Shown: positions 35,535 to 44,393, counted from the stretch's first letter. The stretch is DNA of 64,000 nt from Halomonas sp. BDJS001 (GCF_026104355.1 NZ_CP110535.1:4712001-4776000); one strand, 5' to 3'. The notes: generated from the letters alone by a model not told the origin. Numbers and translations are program-made.

Positions 35535-36317
35535 TTAGAAAGGGAGCGGACGTTCGGACTTAAGCTTGCGCACCATGGCAGCAAAGAACTCATTGGCGAA
35601 ACCGCTTTCGCGAATCAGTTCGGCGGTAAGGTCGGCACACTTCTGACTAATTGAGGTGTCGATTTCCACATCCTCGCCACCCAAAGCCCCTGCTGCGCAC
35701 TGGTTTTCCGCCGCCCGCTGGACGGTCCACAACAGGAACAGCGCCTTCTCAATCGAGGACTCGCCTACGGCGATCCCATGGTTACGTAGTACCAGAATGT
35801 GCTTGCCCCCCAGACTCTCCAGCATGCGCTTTTTCTCGTCAGCAAAAAGCGTGATGCCTTCAAAATCATGGTAACCCACACGACCATAGAGCTGGGCACC
35901 GTAGAAATCATGGTGGGTAAACCCTTTTTTCTTCTGCACGATGGCCGAGATGGGAACAGTATGGGTATGCAGCAGGCAGTGAATATCCTCACGCGCCCCG
36001 TGCACAGCGCTATGCAAAGCAAAGCCCGCGGGATTGGCGCTGTACTCAGAGGACTCGACCTTGTTGCCATCCAGATCGACCTTCAACAGATTCAGCGGTG
36101 TCACTTCGGTGTAGGTGAGTCCGAAGGGATTCACCAGATAATGATTGTCTGAGCCCGGCACTCGGGCTGAGATATGGTTAAAAATGGTCTCCGTCCAGCC
36201 GAAGAAATCGACTAGATGGTAGCAGTAGGCGAGTTTTAGGCGCTGCTGCCACTCCTCTTCGCTGCAACCATCGGGTTTGACCACCGTGTCTGGCATAGCT
36301 AACGGCTTAATCGTCAT
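35535..36317 (-). CDS. Class II aldolase/adducin-family protein
   Basis: This is a 260-residue zinc-dependent aldolase-fold protein. It shows IFNHISARVPGSDNHYLVNPFG, GFALHSAVHGARED, and the metal-binding HTHTVPIS (His-x-His) plus a later RNHGI histidine. Relatives include fuculose-phosphate aldolases and many with unknown activity in aromatic or sugar-acid pathways. It starts directly next to the stop of the ketopantoate-reductase-like gene and seems to be the last gene of the iac-like transcript. Confidence 0.85.
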   Translation of the reverse strand: MTIKPLAMPDTVVKPDGCSEEEWQQRLKLAYCYHLVDFFGWTETIFNHISARVPGSDNHYLVNPFGLTYTEVTPLNLLKVDLDGNKVESSEYSANPAGFALHSAVHGAREDIHCLLHTHTVPISAIVQKKKGFTHHDFYGAQLYGRVGYHDFEGITLFADEKKRMLESLGGKHILVLRNHGIAVGESSIEKALFLLWTVQRAAENQCAAGALGGEDVEIDTSISQKCADLTAELIRESGFANEFFAAMVRKLKSERPLPF

Positions 36318-37358
36318 TTAACACTTCTCCTTGCCATCGCAGGCATATGAGGGGCGAAGACCGGTGTCTTCGAAGTATCGTGTCAGGTGAAGAATCAACT
36401 TGATGGTGGGGACGGGGATACGCTTGCTATCGGCCAGTTCGATCACTCCCTCGACGATCGCTGCGAGCTCAAGAGCTCGGCCCTGTCGATGATCCTGAAG
36501 CATGGAAGTACTGACAGCCCCCATGTTCTCGCCCAACTCCAAAAGTTGCTGGAGTGTCATCTCAAGCTGACTGCCATAGGCTTCTGCCGTCAGGCGCGTT
36601 TCGTCGAAGAGTTGGCCAACCACCTTCTGCAGTGAAGCATGGCTATATAGCTGTGCCAGCGTAGCACCTGTTATCACGGAGAGCGGGTTGGAAGTCAGGT
36701 TCGCAGCGACCTTGCTCCATACGGCATCGCGGATACGCTGAGAGTGGCGCGTACCAATGTCAGCGCTTTCCAGCACCTCGATAAGCGCTGCCAAACGGCT
36801 ATCAGTGCACTTTGATGGGGTGCCAATCTTCCCCACCACTAGCCTAAGAGGGGTATTCGAGCAGGCGACCCCAGGGGCTTTTAGCTGTGCCGCAATATAG
36901 ACAACGCACCCTACAATGGCGCTGGCAGGTAGACAGTTCACCAGCTTGCCCCCAGGGTCTACGGCTTCTATGTGAGGCGGCTCAACGGAACGAGGCTCCA
37001 CGGCATCCATGAGTAACCACCACGGCGTGCCATTCACCATAGGCACCAAACATGTATGTTGGCCGAACAGGGGTTGTAGTTGTGGCAACAGGGAGGGTAC
37101 AGAGTGAGCTTTAGTACACAGAAATACGAAGTCTTGCTCACCCAGTTCACCACAATTATCCGAAGCAATGACATTGGCGGTGTGTTGCCCCTGCCGATCG
37201 ATGAGGCAAACACCCTTTCGCTTGATGGCCGCCAGCGTGCCACCCCGAGCCAATACGCTGACGGTATACCCTGCCACTGCAAGGCGCGCCGCTAGGGTAG
37301 TACCGATGGCACCGGCACCCACGATAGCTATTCTTGGGGAAGCAATGGAGGCTAGCAT
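36318..37358 (-). CDS. Ketopantoate reductase-family (ApbA/PanE) oxidoreductase
   Basis: This 346-residue NADP-dependent 2-oxo acid reductase-type protein has the Rossmann motif IAIVGAGAIGTTLAARLAVAGY, KAHSVPSLLPQL with the family lysine, and a C-terminal helical domain with KVAANLTSNPLSVITG. The ATG at 37358 has AAAGAGG six bases upstream and matches the family start; the longer frame to 37415 is rejected. It abuts the aldolase gene. A biosynthetic pantothenate role is unlikely in this catabolic setting; reduction or oxidation of a pathway keto or hydroxy acid is inferred. Confidence 0.83.
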   Translation of the reverse strand: MLASIASPRIAIVGAGAIGTTLAARLAVAGYTVSVLARGGTLAAIKRKGVCLIDRQGQHTANVIASDNCGELGEQDFVFLCTKAHSVPSLLPQLQPLFGQHTCLVPMVNGTPWWLLMDAVEPRSVEPPHIEAVDPGGKLVNCLPASAIVGCVVYIAAQLKAPGVACSNTPLRLVVGKIGTPSKCTDSRLAALIEVLESADIGTRHSQRIRDAVWSKVAANLTSNPLSVITGATLAQLYSHASLQKVVGQLFDETRLTAEAYGSQLEMTLQQLLELGENMGAVSTSMLQDHRQGRALELAAIVEGVIELADSKRIPVPTIKLILHLTRYFEDTGLRPSYACDGKEKC

Positions 37359-37369
37359 TAGGTTCCTCT

Positions 37370-37936
37370 TTAGGGTTTCATTAACACCGACGCAGCAGGA
37401 AAGTCTGTTGCCCACCCCTCTTTCAAGGGGGCTACAAACACATTTTCCGTCCGTGTACGGGTAATTAACCAGCGCCCGTCATCCTGCTTTCGAAAGGCGT
37501 TATTAAGCCGTGATGAACGCAGAAGCGAGCTCCCATCAGAAAAAATCCACGGCTGGCAGTGCACCCACTGCCCAGTCGCTGTATTGCCCTTGACGTGAAT
37601 CTGTTCAGAGGTCAGGTAGTGCACATTCAGGAGTAATTTAGGATCTTTTTTCTGTCCCCAGAAATTTTCGAAGTGGCGTCGAATAGCCTTAGCACCTTCT
37701 AGACGTCCAAACTGTCCGTCGTAATACTCACCGACCCCCTCCCAAATCGCATTCTCAGTATAGAGCGCCATGATTTGATTAATGCGCTGCTCATCGTTCT
37801 CGATACCGTACTCCGGCATAGGGGTGTCACAAAGAAACATATACCGGGTTTGAATCCGACGAATTTCGGACTCGGCCTCTAGGGTATCAACGCGATCCAT
37901 AAGTCGTTGAAACGCTGCTGCAGACACTTCTGTCAT
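37370..37936 (-). CDS. SnoaL/NTF2-like protein, IacI-like by position
   Basis: This 188-residue protein has the SnoaL-like fold pattern ESEIRRIQTRYMFLCD at the N-terminus, YTENAIWEGVG, and the C-terminal WLITRTRTENVFVAP. Such proteins act as small hydratase or isomerase-type enzymes or as dioxygenase beta-like subunits. The known iac locus contains a protein of this type (IacI) of uncertain role. GGAGG precedes the ATG. It lies between the flavin reductase and the PanE-like gene. Confidence 0.72.
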   Translation of the reverse strand: MTEVSAAAFQRLMDRVDTLEAESEIRRIQTRYMFLCDTPMPEYGIENDEQRINQIMALYTENAIWEGVGEYYDGQFGRLEGAKAIRRHFENFWGQKKDPKLLLNVHYLTSEQIHVKGNTATGQWVHCQPWIFSDGSSLLRSSRLNNAFRKQDDGRWLITRTRTENVFVAPLKEGWATDFPAASVLMKP

Positions 37937-37986
37937 ATCATTTTCCTCCGTTGATAGCGCTATTTTCTACTCTTCGCCGTGACTCA

Positions 37987-38919
37987 TCAGGGGGTTCCTA
38001 GCTGCTCAATAACACGCTCAAGTCCCCCTTTCAGAATGCTCATCTCCTCCTCGCTCACGCCTTCAAATACCTTCTGCTCATACTCCCGCGCCATTTGCAG
38101 CAGCTTGCGCGCCAACTCGCCTCCCTCATTCGTCAGGGCAACGGTAGAGGCGTTATCATCACGGTCACTTACCAGCCCTCGGCGGGTCAGACCGCCTAAA
38201 GTGTCCTTCAGGTCTTCGATGGGCTGAGCAACACGTTGCGCAATGGTTTCAAGGGGCAGCGCTCCTCGATCAAGCAGCAGGGTCAGCACTCGCCACTCCT
38301 TCTCATCCACGCCCATGTGCTCGAGGCGAGGATAGAAATCCTTACGATAGGCAGACAGGGACTGGCGCAACAGATAAAGAAAGTGATGCCCCAGAAGCCC
38401 CTCTCCCGTCTCGACCTCTTCTTGAGGAATCGTCATCGGGTGGGGCTCAGGCAGGGCATAGCGCCCATTGTGGAACACTAAAGCCCCCCGACCATCCTGG
38501 TAGTCATACTTCAGTACCTCCCCGACGATGATGAAGTGGTCTCCGCCTTCGTACACCTGCCAGGTGCGGCACTCAAAATGGGCCACAGCGCCCACTATTC
38601 GTGCGCCGCCCCCAACCCCCTCTTCAAGGTCGATCCCCTGGAACTTGTTCTCACCCCGCTGTGCGAAACGGTTAGAGATGGGCACCTGATCACTGCCCAG
38701 TACATTGACCACGAAGTGCTCTGCCTGGCAGTAGGCATCCAGGCTATAAGCGCTCTTATCGATGCTCCATAGAATCAGCGGCGGTGTCATGGAGACGGCA
38801 TTAAAGCTGCTTGCCGTTACACCATAGTGCTCACCTCCCGTATCACGGGTGGTTATCACTGTTACGCCAGTGGCGAACTTTCCCAGGGCGTTTCTAAAAT
38901 CTCTGGTATCAATACTCAT
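37987..38919 (-). CDS. Flavin reductase with C-terminal MarR-like domain (IacG-like / HPAH C1-like)
   Basis: Residues 1-~165 form a flavin reductase domain (FRNALGKFATGVTVITT, GVTASSFNAVSMTPPL, FEC..WQVYEGGDHFIIVGEV). Residues ~180-310 form a MarR-like winged helix (EWRVLTLLLDRGALPLETIAQRVAQ). The same two-domain form is known in the C1 reductase of Acinetobacter 4-hydroxyphenylacetate hydroxylase, where the MarR part binds the aromatic substrate and controls reductase activity. Here it should supply reduced flavin to the IacA-like oxygenase at 46086. The reductase part corresponds to IacG of known iac loci. Confidence 0.85.
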   Translation of the reverse strand: MSIDTRDFRNALGKFATGVTVITTRDTGGEHYGVTASSFNAVSMTPPLILWSIDKSAYSLDAYCQAEHFVVNVLGSDQVPISNRFAQRGENKFQGIDLEEGVGGGARIVGAVAHFECRTWQVYEGGDHFIIVGEVLKYDYQDGRGALVFHNGRYALPEPHPMTIPQEEVETGEGLLGHHFLYLLRQSLSAYRKDFYPRLEHMGVDEKEWRVLTLLLDRGALPLETIAQRVAQPIEDLKDTLGGLTRRGLVSDRDDNASTVALTNEGGELARKLLQMAREYEQKVFEGVSEEEMSILKGGLERVIEQLGTP

Positions 38920-38955
38920 AAACTGTCTCTCTTGTACTATTTATGCAGAGGAGTA

Positions 38956-39147
38956 TCAGCGCCCTAGCTTCTCGCCGGTGACGCCACCAATTCCATACTC
39001 GCTCTTGGGCACCTCACTAATAATTACCCGAACATTCTCTTTGGGCGCACTCAGCGAAGAGACCACAGCATCCGTGACTTCGCTGATCAGTGACTCCTTC
39101 TGCTGCTGTGTCCGGCCTGACATCATGTAAACGTGAACGGTAGGCAT
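38956..39147 (-). CDS. 4-oxalocrotonate tautomerase-family protein
   Basis: This 63-residue protein has Pro1 exposed after removal of Met, plus Arg11 and Arg39. These three positions are the catalytic set of 4-oxalocrotonate tautomerase; Tyr50 replaces the usual Phe50. The ATG at 39147 is the start that gives Pro1, with AGGA six bases upstream. 4-OT enzymes belong to meta-cleavage pathways, so its presence amid ortho-pathway genes is notable. It may tautomerise an oxindole or enol intermediate, but this is a guess. Confidence 0.85.
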   Translation of the reverse strand: MPTVHVYMMSGRTQQQKESLISEVTDAVVSSLSAPKENVRVIISEVPKSEYGIGGVTGEKLGR

Positions 39148-39190
39148 CGCAATCCTCATTATGCGTATTTGAGCGGTTGGCTCGGGGTGG

Positions 39191-40219
39191 TTAAAAAGCG
39201 GTTAGCTCGCGGTACTCGTCATAGCGCTCGCTAAAGTTTTGATACGACTCAATGACGTCGGCAAAGTCGTTATCACGCTGAGCCGCTTCTTCCAGCACCT
39301 CCTCTGTGGCCAACTGCAAGGCAGCCAACACCTCTTCAGGGAAGCGTTCAACGGTTACTCCAGCGCTGCGAAACTCTTCCAGGGAGGCGGATTGAGCCTG
39401 CATATCGTGGGCAAACATACGAATGCTCAAATCACTGCAGGCATTGCGCACGGCCAAGCGCTGGCTTTCTGCCAAGCCGGCCCATACGTCAGCGTTAACC
39501 AGCAGTTCATTGAGGCTGCCGGGCTGATGCCAGCCAGGGAAGTAGTAGTGCTTGGCAACTTCAAAGAAGCCTGCACTGGTATCAATGGTGGGAAAGCTGA
39601 GCTCAGCGGCACCAATGCGCCCCGTATCAAGCCCGAGAAACGTCTCGCCAGCAGGAATGGAAACTGGCGACACTCCCAAGCGACTAATCACCTCTCCACC
39701 CAGACCACTAATGCGCATACTCATGCCATTGAGGTCTTCAACACTGGTGATTTCCTCGGTGAACCATCCGCCCGCTTCAGAGATCATGCTGCCGCAGGGA
39801 ATCGGTACGACATTATGGGGTGCGTATAGCGCCTCCCACAGTTCGAGACCGCCGCCGCCATATAGCCAGGACAGGTACTTCGGCACATCGGGGCCGAAGG
39901 GAATGCTTTGAAACAGCGCGGCGGCTGGAATCTGACCTGCCCAGTAGCTGGCGGCCGACCAACCTGCGTCCAGGCTGCCGTTACCGACGTTCTCCAGAAT
40001 TTCGAAGGGGGGCGAAAAGGATCCGGCATCATAAGGAGTGAAAGTCAGCTCCCCGTTGGTCGCCGTGGAGACATCCTCGACAAAGCGATGTATTGAGGTA
40101 TCGATGACCTCAAGACTGAAGGGAAAAGCGGATTGCAGGGTCAAATTCTGGGCCATCGCGGTGGAGGCGAGTAGCGATGCGCCAGTACCGATAATGGTGT
40201 TCTTCAAAGACAACTTCAT
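39191..40219 (-). CDS. TRAP transporter DctP-type solute-binding protein in the iac-like operon
   Basis: This periplasmic receptor has 342 residues with a Sec signal (MKLSLKNTIIGTGASLLAST, cut after AMA). It belongs to a different DctP branch from those at 30672, 34426 and 50292: it opens NLTLQSAFPFSLEVIDTSIHRF. AGGAG precedes the ATG at 40219. It follows DctM by 61 bp. Being embedded between iacF-like and iacG-like genes, its ligand is probably the pathway substrate, perhaps indole-3-acetate or a related aryl acetate. Confidence 0.88.
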   Translation of the reverse strand: MKLSLKNTIIGTGASLLASTAMAQNLTLQSAFPFSLEVIDTSIHRFVEDVSTATNGELTFTPYDAGSFSPPFEILENVGNGSLDAGWSAASYWAGQIPAAALFQSIPFGPDVPKYLSWLYGGGGLELWEALYAPHNVVPIPCGSMISEAGGWFTEEITSVEDLNGMSMRISGLGGEVISRLGVSPVSIPAGETFLGLDTGRIGAAELSFPTIDTSAGFFEVAKHYYFPGWHQPGSLNELLVNADVWAGLAESQRLAVRNACSDLSIRMFAHDMQAQSASLEEFRSAGVTVERFPEEVLAALQLATEEVLEEAAQRDNDFADVIESYQNFSERYDEYRELTAF

Positions 40220-40280
40220 GGTGTTAACTCCTGTTCTATTTGTTTCGTAAGTTCTGTGCGGTGATTGTTGATGCAACGGC

Positions 40281-41606
40281 TTACAGCATGAGCAGCCCGG
40301 GAAACAGCAGGATCAATAGCAAGACGAACAGTTGGATGGCGATGAAGGGCAGTACGCCTCGATAAATATCCAGGGTGGCAACGCGATCACCCACGGCCCC
40401 TTTCAAATAGAAGAGTGATACGCCGAACGGGGGAGTGAGAAAGGAAGTCTGCAAATTGATCGCAAACAGGATGGCAAACCACACCAGCAGCGCTCCACCG
40501 GTAAGCCCATTCGACAGTTCCAACTGGGTGATGATAGGCACAAAGATAGGCATCAGAATCAAGGATATTTCCAGCCAGTCCAGGAAGAACCCCAGCACGA
40601 AGACCAGCAATAGGATGAGGATTAACACGCTCCAACTGCCTCCCCCCATCAGCCCCAAGCTACTGCGAATTAAGCCATCACCGCCGACCCCTTTAAAAAT
40701 TAGCGAGAAGCAGGTCGCCGTAATAACCAACATCATGATCATGGCAGTCGATACCACGGTCTCTCTCGCCGCTGTCATTACCGATTCCACATCTATTTTC
40801 TGCATGACACCGGCAAACCCCAACACCGCCAGCACGCCAACACCGCTGGCCTCCGTAGGCGTCGCCACCCCATAGACGATGGTGCCAAGCACGACGGGGA
40901 TCAGTACGAGGAAGGGGAACAACGCCAGCAGGTTGCGCCAAACGCCACCACCTTGCTGCTCATCTGGGCGTTTGATATCCGTTAATGGCGAACGCCGCTG
41001 CCCCCATGCAAGGGCAAGCGAATAGAGGGTGTAGAGCAGTAGCAACAAAGCACTCGGGATCAAAGCAGCCTTGAACAGATGGCCGACGGGTACCGATACC
41101 AGGCTGGATAGAATGATCAGCATAACGGAAGGCGGCATCAGAATGGCGAGCGTGCCCGAGGCTGAAATGAGCCCCGCCGACGCCGATGCTGAGTAGCCAG
41201 CATTGAGCATTCGGGGCAACGCCAATACCGCAAGCAGGACAACGGAAGCGCCAACAACACCTGTGGTTGCGGCCATCAATCCGCCAATGAACAGCACCGT
41301 CAGCGCGAGATGGCCAGGAAGCCTGCGCAGCAAGCGTTCGCTGACGCGGAAAGCATCACGGGCCAAGCCGGTTCGCTCCAACAGCAACCCCATCATGATG
41401 AACATCGGTATAGCAACGTAGAGCCAGTTGCTCAACGCGTTCGCGTACACACGCGTCAACATGAGGTTGGAGAAGGCCAAGGGGAGGTCTGAAAACAGCA
41501 GAAATATTGCCGACACCCCACCCAACACCAGTGCCACCGGATAGCCCGACAAAATACCCGCGAATAGCAGCAGCACCATGGAGAGAGGCAGCCAGAATTC
41601 AAGCAT
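40281..41606 (-). CDS. TRAP transporter large permease DctM in the iac-like operon
   Basis: This 441-residue inner-membrane protein has about 12 spans of the DctM/IT superfamily. Characteristic stretches are VYANALSNWLYVAIPMFIMMGLLLERTG-like, SGTLAILMPPSVMLIIL and ATPTEASGVGVLAVLGF, plus a C-terminal LTPPFGVSLFYLKG. It overlaps dctQ by 8 bp. It couples Na+ to substrate uptake with the DctP at 39191. Confidence 0.92.
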   Translation of the reverse strand: MLEFWLPLSMVLLLFAGILSGYPVALVLGGVSAIFLLFSDLPLAFSNLMLTRVYANALSNWLYVAIPMFIMMGLLLERTGLARDAFRVSERLLRRLPGHLALTVLFIGGLMAATTGVVGASVVLLAVLALPRMLNAGYSASASAGLISASGTLAILMPPSVMLIILSSLVSVPVGHLFKAALIPSALLLLLYTLYSLALAWGQRRSPLTDIKRPDEQQGGGVWRNLLALFPFLVLIPVVLGTIVYGVATPTEASGVGVLAVLGFAGVMQKIDVESVMTAARETVVSTAMIMMLVITATCFSLIFKGVGGDGLIRSSLGLMGGGSWSVLILILLLVFVLGFFLDWLEISLILMPIFVPIITQLELSNGLTGGALLVWFAILFAINLQTSFLTPPFGVSLFYLKGAVGDRVATLDIYRGVLPFIAIQLFVLLLILLFPGLLML

Positions 41607-42147
41607 GATCCGAGCTCCCTGACAGAAATAACCAAGTTTGTTTCACTAACAGGTACACCAGCACCACCAAAACCAGGGTGATACCGATAGGCAGGGCGGC
41701 TTTGATAACGTATATGTCCGTCAGCCCCCCATCTGTCGAACGCTCACTGGTCAGGTAGGCGCGCTCGGCAAACCGATAAGCGGGCAGCAGTAGCAACGCA
41801 AAGAAAGGAATACCGAACAGTGCATGCCCGACAATATCGATCCCACGCCGGTAGCGTGCCGATAAACGGGAGTGAAACACATCAACCCTAACGTGCCGAT
41901 CCAGCAGTAAGACTGGGGCGATAGCCATCATGATGGCTACTGCAAAAAGCAGCACCTGTAACCCCATCAAAGAGTTGAACGTAATGGCTCCCCCCACCAG
42001 CCAATGGGGTGTTTCAAATGCAATGAGTTGCGACACTCCAAACAGGTGCATCAACACCCCCGCGCCGATGACAAAGGCAATCAGTAACAGACAGAGGCCA
42101 CACAGGTTCAGAATCGGCTCACATAGTCTTGTTTTGACGGTGTGCAT
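41599..42147 (-). CDS. TRAP transporter small permease DctQ in the iac-like operon
   Basis: This is a 182-residue four-span membrane protein with the DctQ pattern: a membrane segment near the N-terminus, DRHVRVDVFHSRLSARYRRG in the cytoplasmic loop, and two C-terminal spans (LPIGITLVLVVLVYLLV). It follows the IacF-like reductase by 24 bp and overlaps dctM, so the transporter is co-transcribed with the dioxygenase genes. Confidence 0.9.
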   Translation of the reverse strand: MHTVKTRLCEPILNLCGLCLLLIAFVIGAGVLMHLFGVSQLIAFETPHWLVGGAITFNSLMGLQVLLFAVAIMMAIAPVLLLDRHVRVDVFHSRLSARYRRGIDIVGHALFGIPFFALLLLPAYRFAERAYLTSERSTDGGLTDIYVIKAALPIGITLVLVVLVYLLVKQTWLFLSGSSDHA

Positions 42148-42171
42148 GCGGTTTCCCTTTACGCTGGCAGA

Positions 42172-43128
42172 TCAAAGGTCAATGACGAGACGTGCGCTTT
42201 TAGCCCTGGAGCAGCACACGGCAATCTGGTCGTTATCTTCCTTTTCTTCTTCGCTGAGAAAGTGGTCACGGTGATCGGGGGTGCCCTCCAGCACCTCGCA
42301 GATACAGGTGCCGCAAACCCCCTCTTCGCAGGAAACATTGACCTTGACGCCAGCCGCTTTGAGCGCCTGGGCGATGGACATGCCCTCTTCCACCTGAACG
42401 GTGACGCCGCTGGCAACCGCTTCTACTTCAAATGCGGTGCCGCTGGTATCCACTTCTGCAGAGAAGTATTCTGAATGCACACGGCTCTGAGGCCACTCCG
42501 CCTGACGGGCAGCATTCATTACCCAGTCCATAAAACCGGTGGGGCCACATACATAGAGGTGGGTCTGGGCGGGTTGAGACGCCAGCAACGTCTCTATTTC
42601 CAACCGTTGAGAGGCCTCCCCATCATCGAAGTGCATCACTAACGCATCGCCAAAGGCGGCTTCAAGCTCGTCAATAAAAGCTGCCTTTTCACGCCCACGG
42701 CAGCAGTAATGCAACTCGAAGGAGCGTCCGGCATCGTGCAGCTCGTACGCCATGGCAATCATTGGCGTAATACCGATGCCGCCGCCCACCAATAGGCTAT
42801 GCGGCGCCGATCCATCCAGTGGGAATAGATTGCGGGGAGCGCTCACCTTCACCTGAACACCTTCGTGTAGGCGTTCGTGTACCGCTCTGGATCCTCCCCT
42901 CGAAGCGGGGTCGAGGAGCACTCCGAGCCGATAACGATGGCGCTCCCCTGGGGGGTTACTCAGCGAGTATTGGCGCACCAGCCCTTCATCAAGGTGAATA
43001 TCAATGTGGGCGCCTGCTTCAAAGGCAGGCAGATCAGCCCCACTCTCAGCAGCCAGATCGATCACTGCGATCTCATTGGTTTGAATATCGCGGCGCACAA
43101 CGCGCAGGGTCATGATGTCATCTTGCAT
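42172..43128 (-). CDS. iacF: Dioxygenase reductase, IacF-like (PDR type)
   Basis: This 318-residue reductase has an FMN/NAD part first (VRQYSLSNPPGERHRYRLGV, GGGIGITPMIAMAYEL, CGPTGFMDWV) and a plant-type [2Fe-2S] domain last (Cys267, Cys272, Cys275, Cys305). This is the phthalate dioxygenase reductase layout, opposite to BenC. It should feed electrons to the IacC/IacD-like oxygenase. The ATG at 43128 has GGAG six bases ahead; earlier in-frame starts overlap the upstream gene and are rejected. Confidence 0.85.
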   Translation of the reverse strand: MQDDIMTLRVVRRDIQTNEIAVIDLAAESGADLPAFEAGAHIDIHLDEGLVRQYSLSNPPGERHRYRLGVLLDPASRGGSRAVHERLHEGVQVKVSAPRNLFPLDGSAPHSLLVGGGIGITPMIAMAYELHDAGRSFELHYCCRGREKAAFIDELEAAFGDALVMHFDDGEASQRLEIETLLASQPAQTHLYVCGPTGFMDWVMNAARQAEWPQSRVHSEYFSAEVDTSGTAFEVEAVASGVTVQVEEGMSIAQALKAAGVKVNVSCEEGVCGTCICEVLEGTPDHRDHFLSEEEKEDNDQIAVCCSRAKSARLVIDL

Positions 43129-43144
43129 GGTCATCTCCAGATGC

Positions 43145-43903
43145 TCAGCGCATGTAAATGCCGCCATTGACGTCCCAGCAGGCACCGTTTACAAAAGCCG
43201 CCTGAGGGCTGGCCAAAAAGCTCACCATTTGCGCGACCAGCTCAGGGGAACCCAACTGGCCTACGGGAATATTGGCAAGCGCTTTATCCAGATTGTCACC
43301 GAGTACCTCACGCACCATCGGGGTATCCAGAGGCCCCGGCGCAATGGCGTTACAGGTCACCCCGTCCGCCGCCAAGTCGCGGGCAAAGATCTTGGTCAAG
43401 GTCAGAATGGCGCCCTTGGAGGCAGCGTAATGAGCGCCAGTGGCGGTACCGCCGTTCTGCCCTGCCAGCGACGCCAGATTGACGATGCGCCCATAGCCAC
43501 GTTCCCGGAAGTGGCGACCAAAGATCTGGCAACCGGCAAAGACACTGCCAGCGTTGATGGTCATCACTTCGTTAAAGTGAGCTGGGTCAATATCGAACAC
43601 CCCCTGTACCGCGGTTCGGGCTGCGTTATTGACCAGCACTTCGCAACTGCCCCAGCGCGCGACAATCTTGTCCAGCACGCACTGGAAATCCTCTGGCTTG
43701 GCGACATCGAGGGTCGCGGTGACCGCGGTTTCCCCGGCCAGGTCGAGTTCGGATGCCAGCGCTTCGGCGGGTTCGGTGTAGATATCGGTGATAACGACAC
43801 GAAACCCCGCCTTATGCAGTGCGCGTACGATGTGCACCCCGAGTCCACGTGCGCCGCCGGTCACCACTGCGGTCTGAATTTTGTCGGGTAGTGGTACGCT
43901 CAT
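43145..43903 (-). CDS. iacE: SDR-family dehydrogenase, IacE-like
   Basis: This 252-residue short-chain dehydrogenase has the cofactor motif TGGARGLG (15-22), NNAAR, and catalytic Ser145, Tyr159 and Lys163 (YAASK), with PGPLDTPMV after. Iac loci contain such a protein, implicated in forming dioxindole-3-acetate from hydroxylated indole-3-acetate. Its start overlaps the iacD stop by one base (TGATG). Confidence 0.83.
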   Translation of the reverse strand: MSVPLPDKIQTAVVTGGARGLGVHIVRALHKAGFRVVITDIYTEPAEALASELDLAGETAVTATLDVAKPEDFQCVLDKIVARWGSCEVLVNNAARTAVQGVFDIDPAHFNEVMTINAGSVFAGCQIFGRHFRERGYGRIVNLASLAGQNGGTATGAHYAASKGAILTLTKIFARDLAADGVTCNAIAPGPLDTPMVREVLGDNLDKALANIPVGQLGSPELVAQMVSFLASPQAAFVNGACWDVNGGIYMR

Positions 43904-44388
43904 CAGAACAAATAGCTGAACGAATTCAGCACTCCATCAGAGTTGAGTAGACGAACCACCTTCTCCTGAAGACGGAAGCCGGTATCAGTGGACGTGAGGG
44001 TGTAGCGCACATTGGCGGCCCAAATGCGCTGACGCCCAAACTTGTCTTCAACCAGGTGCTCAGCGCATGAAACGACAACCGTATTGCCATCGACGGCATC
44101 GATCACAAAACGAGACAAGGTGCGTACGGTGACGGCAGGGGGTGCCGAAGAGATCGAGAAGCCATCCTGGAAGCGTTTGATACGATCCCGGCGCATCTTG
44201 TCATCGTCGTAACATAGGTTGAGCACTGCCGCGTAATCGTCGGCGTCCTCGATAGGAATGATGTACAAGCCCTCTGGCTGCCACAGATCGAGCCAAGCGT
44301 CATACTCTTTTGCGTCCAGAATCGCCGCTTCGTGCCAGATAAACTGCGTGACCTGCCAGAGCAGGCTTTCATTGTCGATTGTGTTCAT
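43903..44388 (-). CDS. iacD: Ring-hydroxylating dioxygenase small subunit, IacD-like
   Basis: This 161-residue beta subunit has the Ring_hydroxyl_B pattern: VTQFIWHEAAILDAKEYDAWLDLW at the N-terminus, RRDRIKRFQDGFSI, and FRLQEKVVRLLNSD at the end. The ATG at 44388 is supported by AGGAG and by family starts; the longer frame to 44418 would overlap iacC. It pairs with the alpha subunit directly upstream. Confidence 0.86.
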   Translation of the reverse strand: MNTIDNESLLWQVTQFIWHEAAILDAKEYDAWLDLWQPEGLYIIPIEDADDYAAVLNLCYDDDKMRRDRIKRFQDGFSISSAPPAVTVRTLSRFVIDAVDGNTVVVSCAEHLVEDKFGRQRIWAANVRYTLTSTDTGFRLQEKVVRLLNSDGVLNSFSYLF

Positions 44389-44393
44389 TTCAT

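Noticed and set aside
37987..38919. Calling the flavin reductase-MarR fusion a transcriptional regulator
   Set aside because: The N-terminal half is a complete flavin reductase, and the fused form is known for an enzyme component; a regulatory role is secondary at most.
42172..43185. Longer start for the IacF-like reductase overlapping the SDR gene by about 40 bp
   Set aside because: GGAG is correctly spaced only for the ATG at 43128, and the extra residues are not like reductase N-termini.
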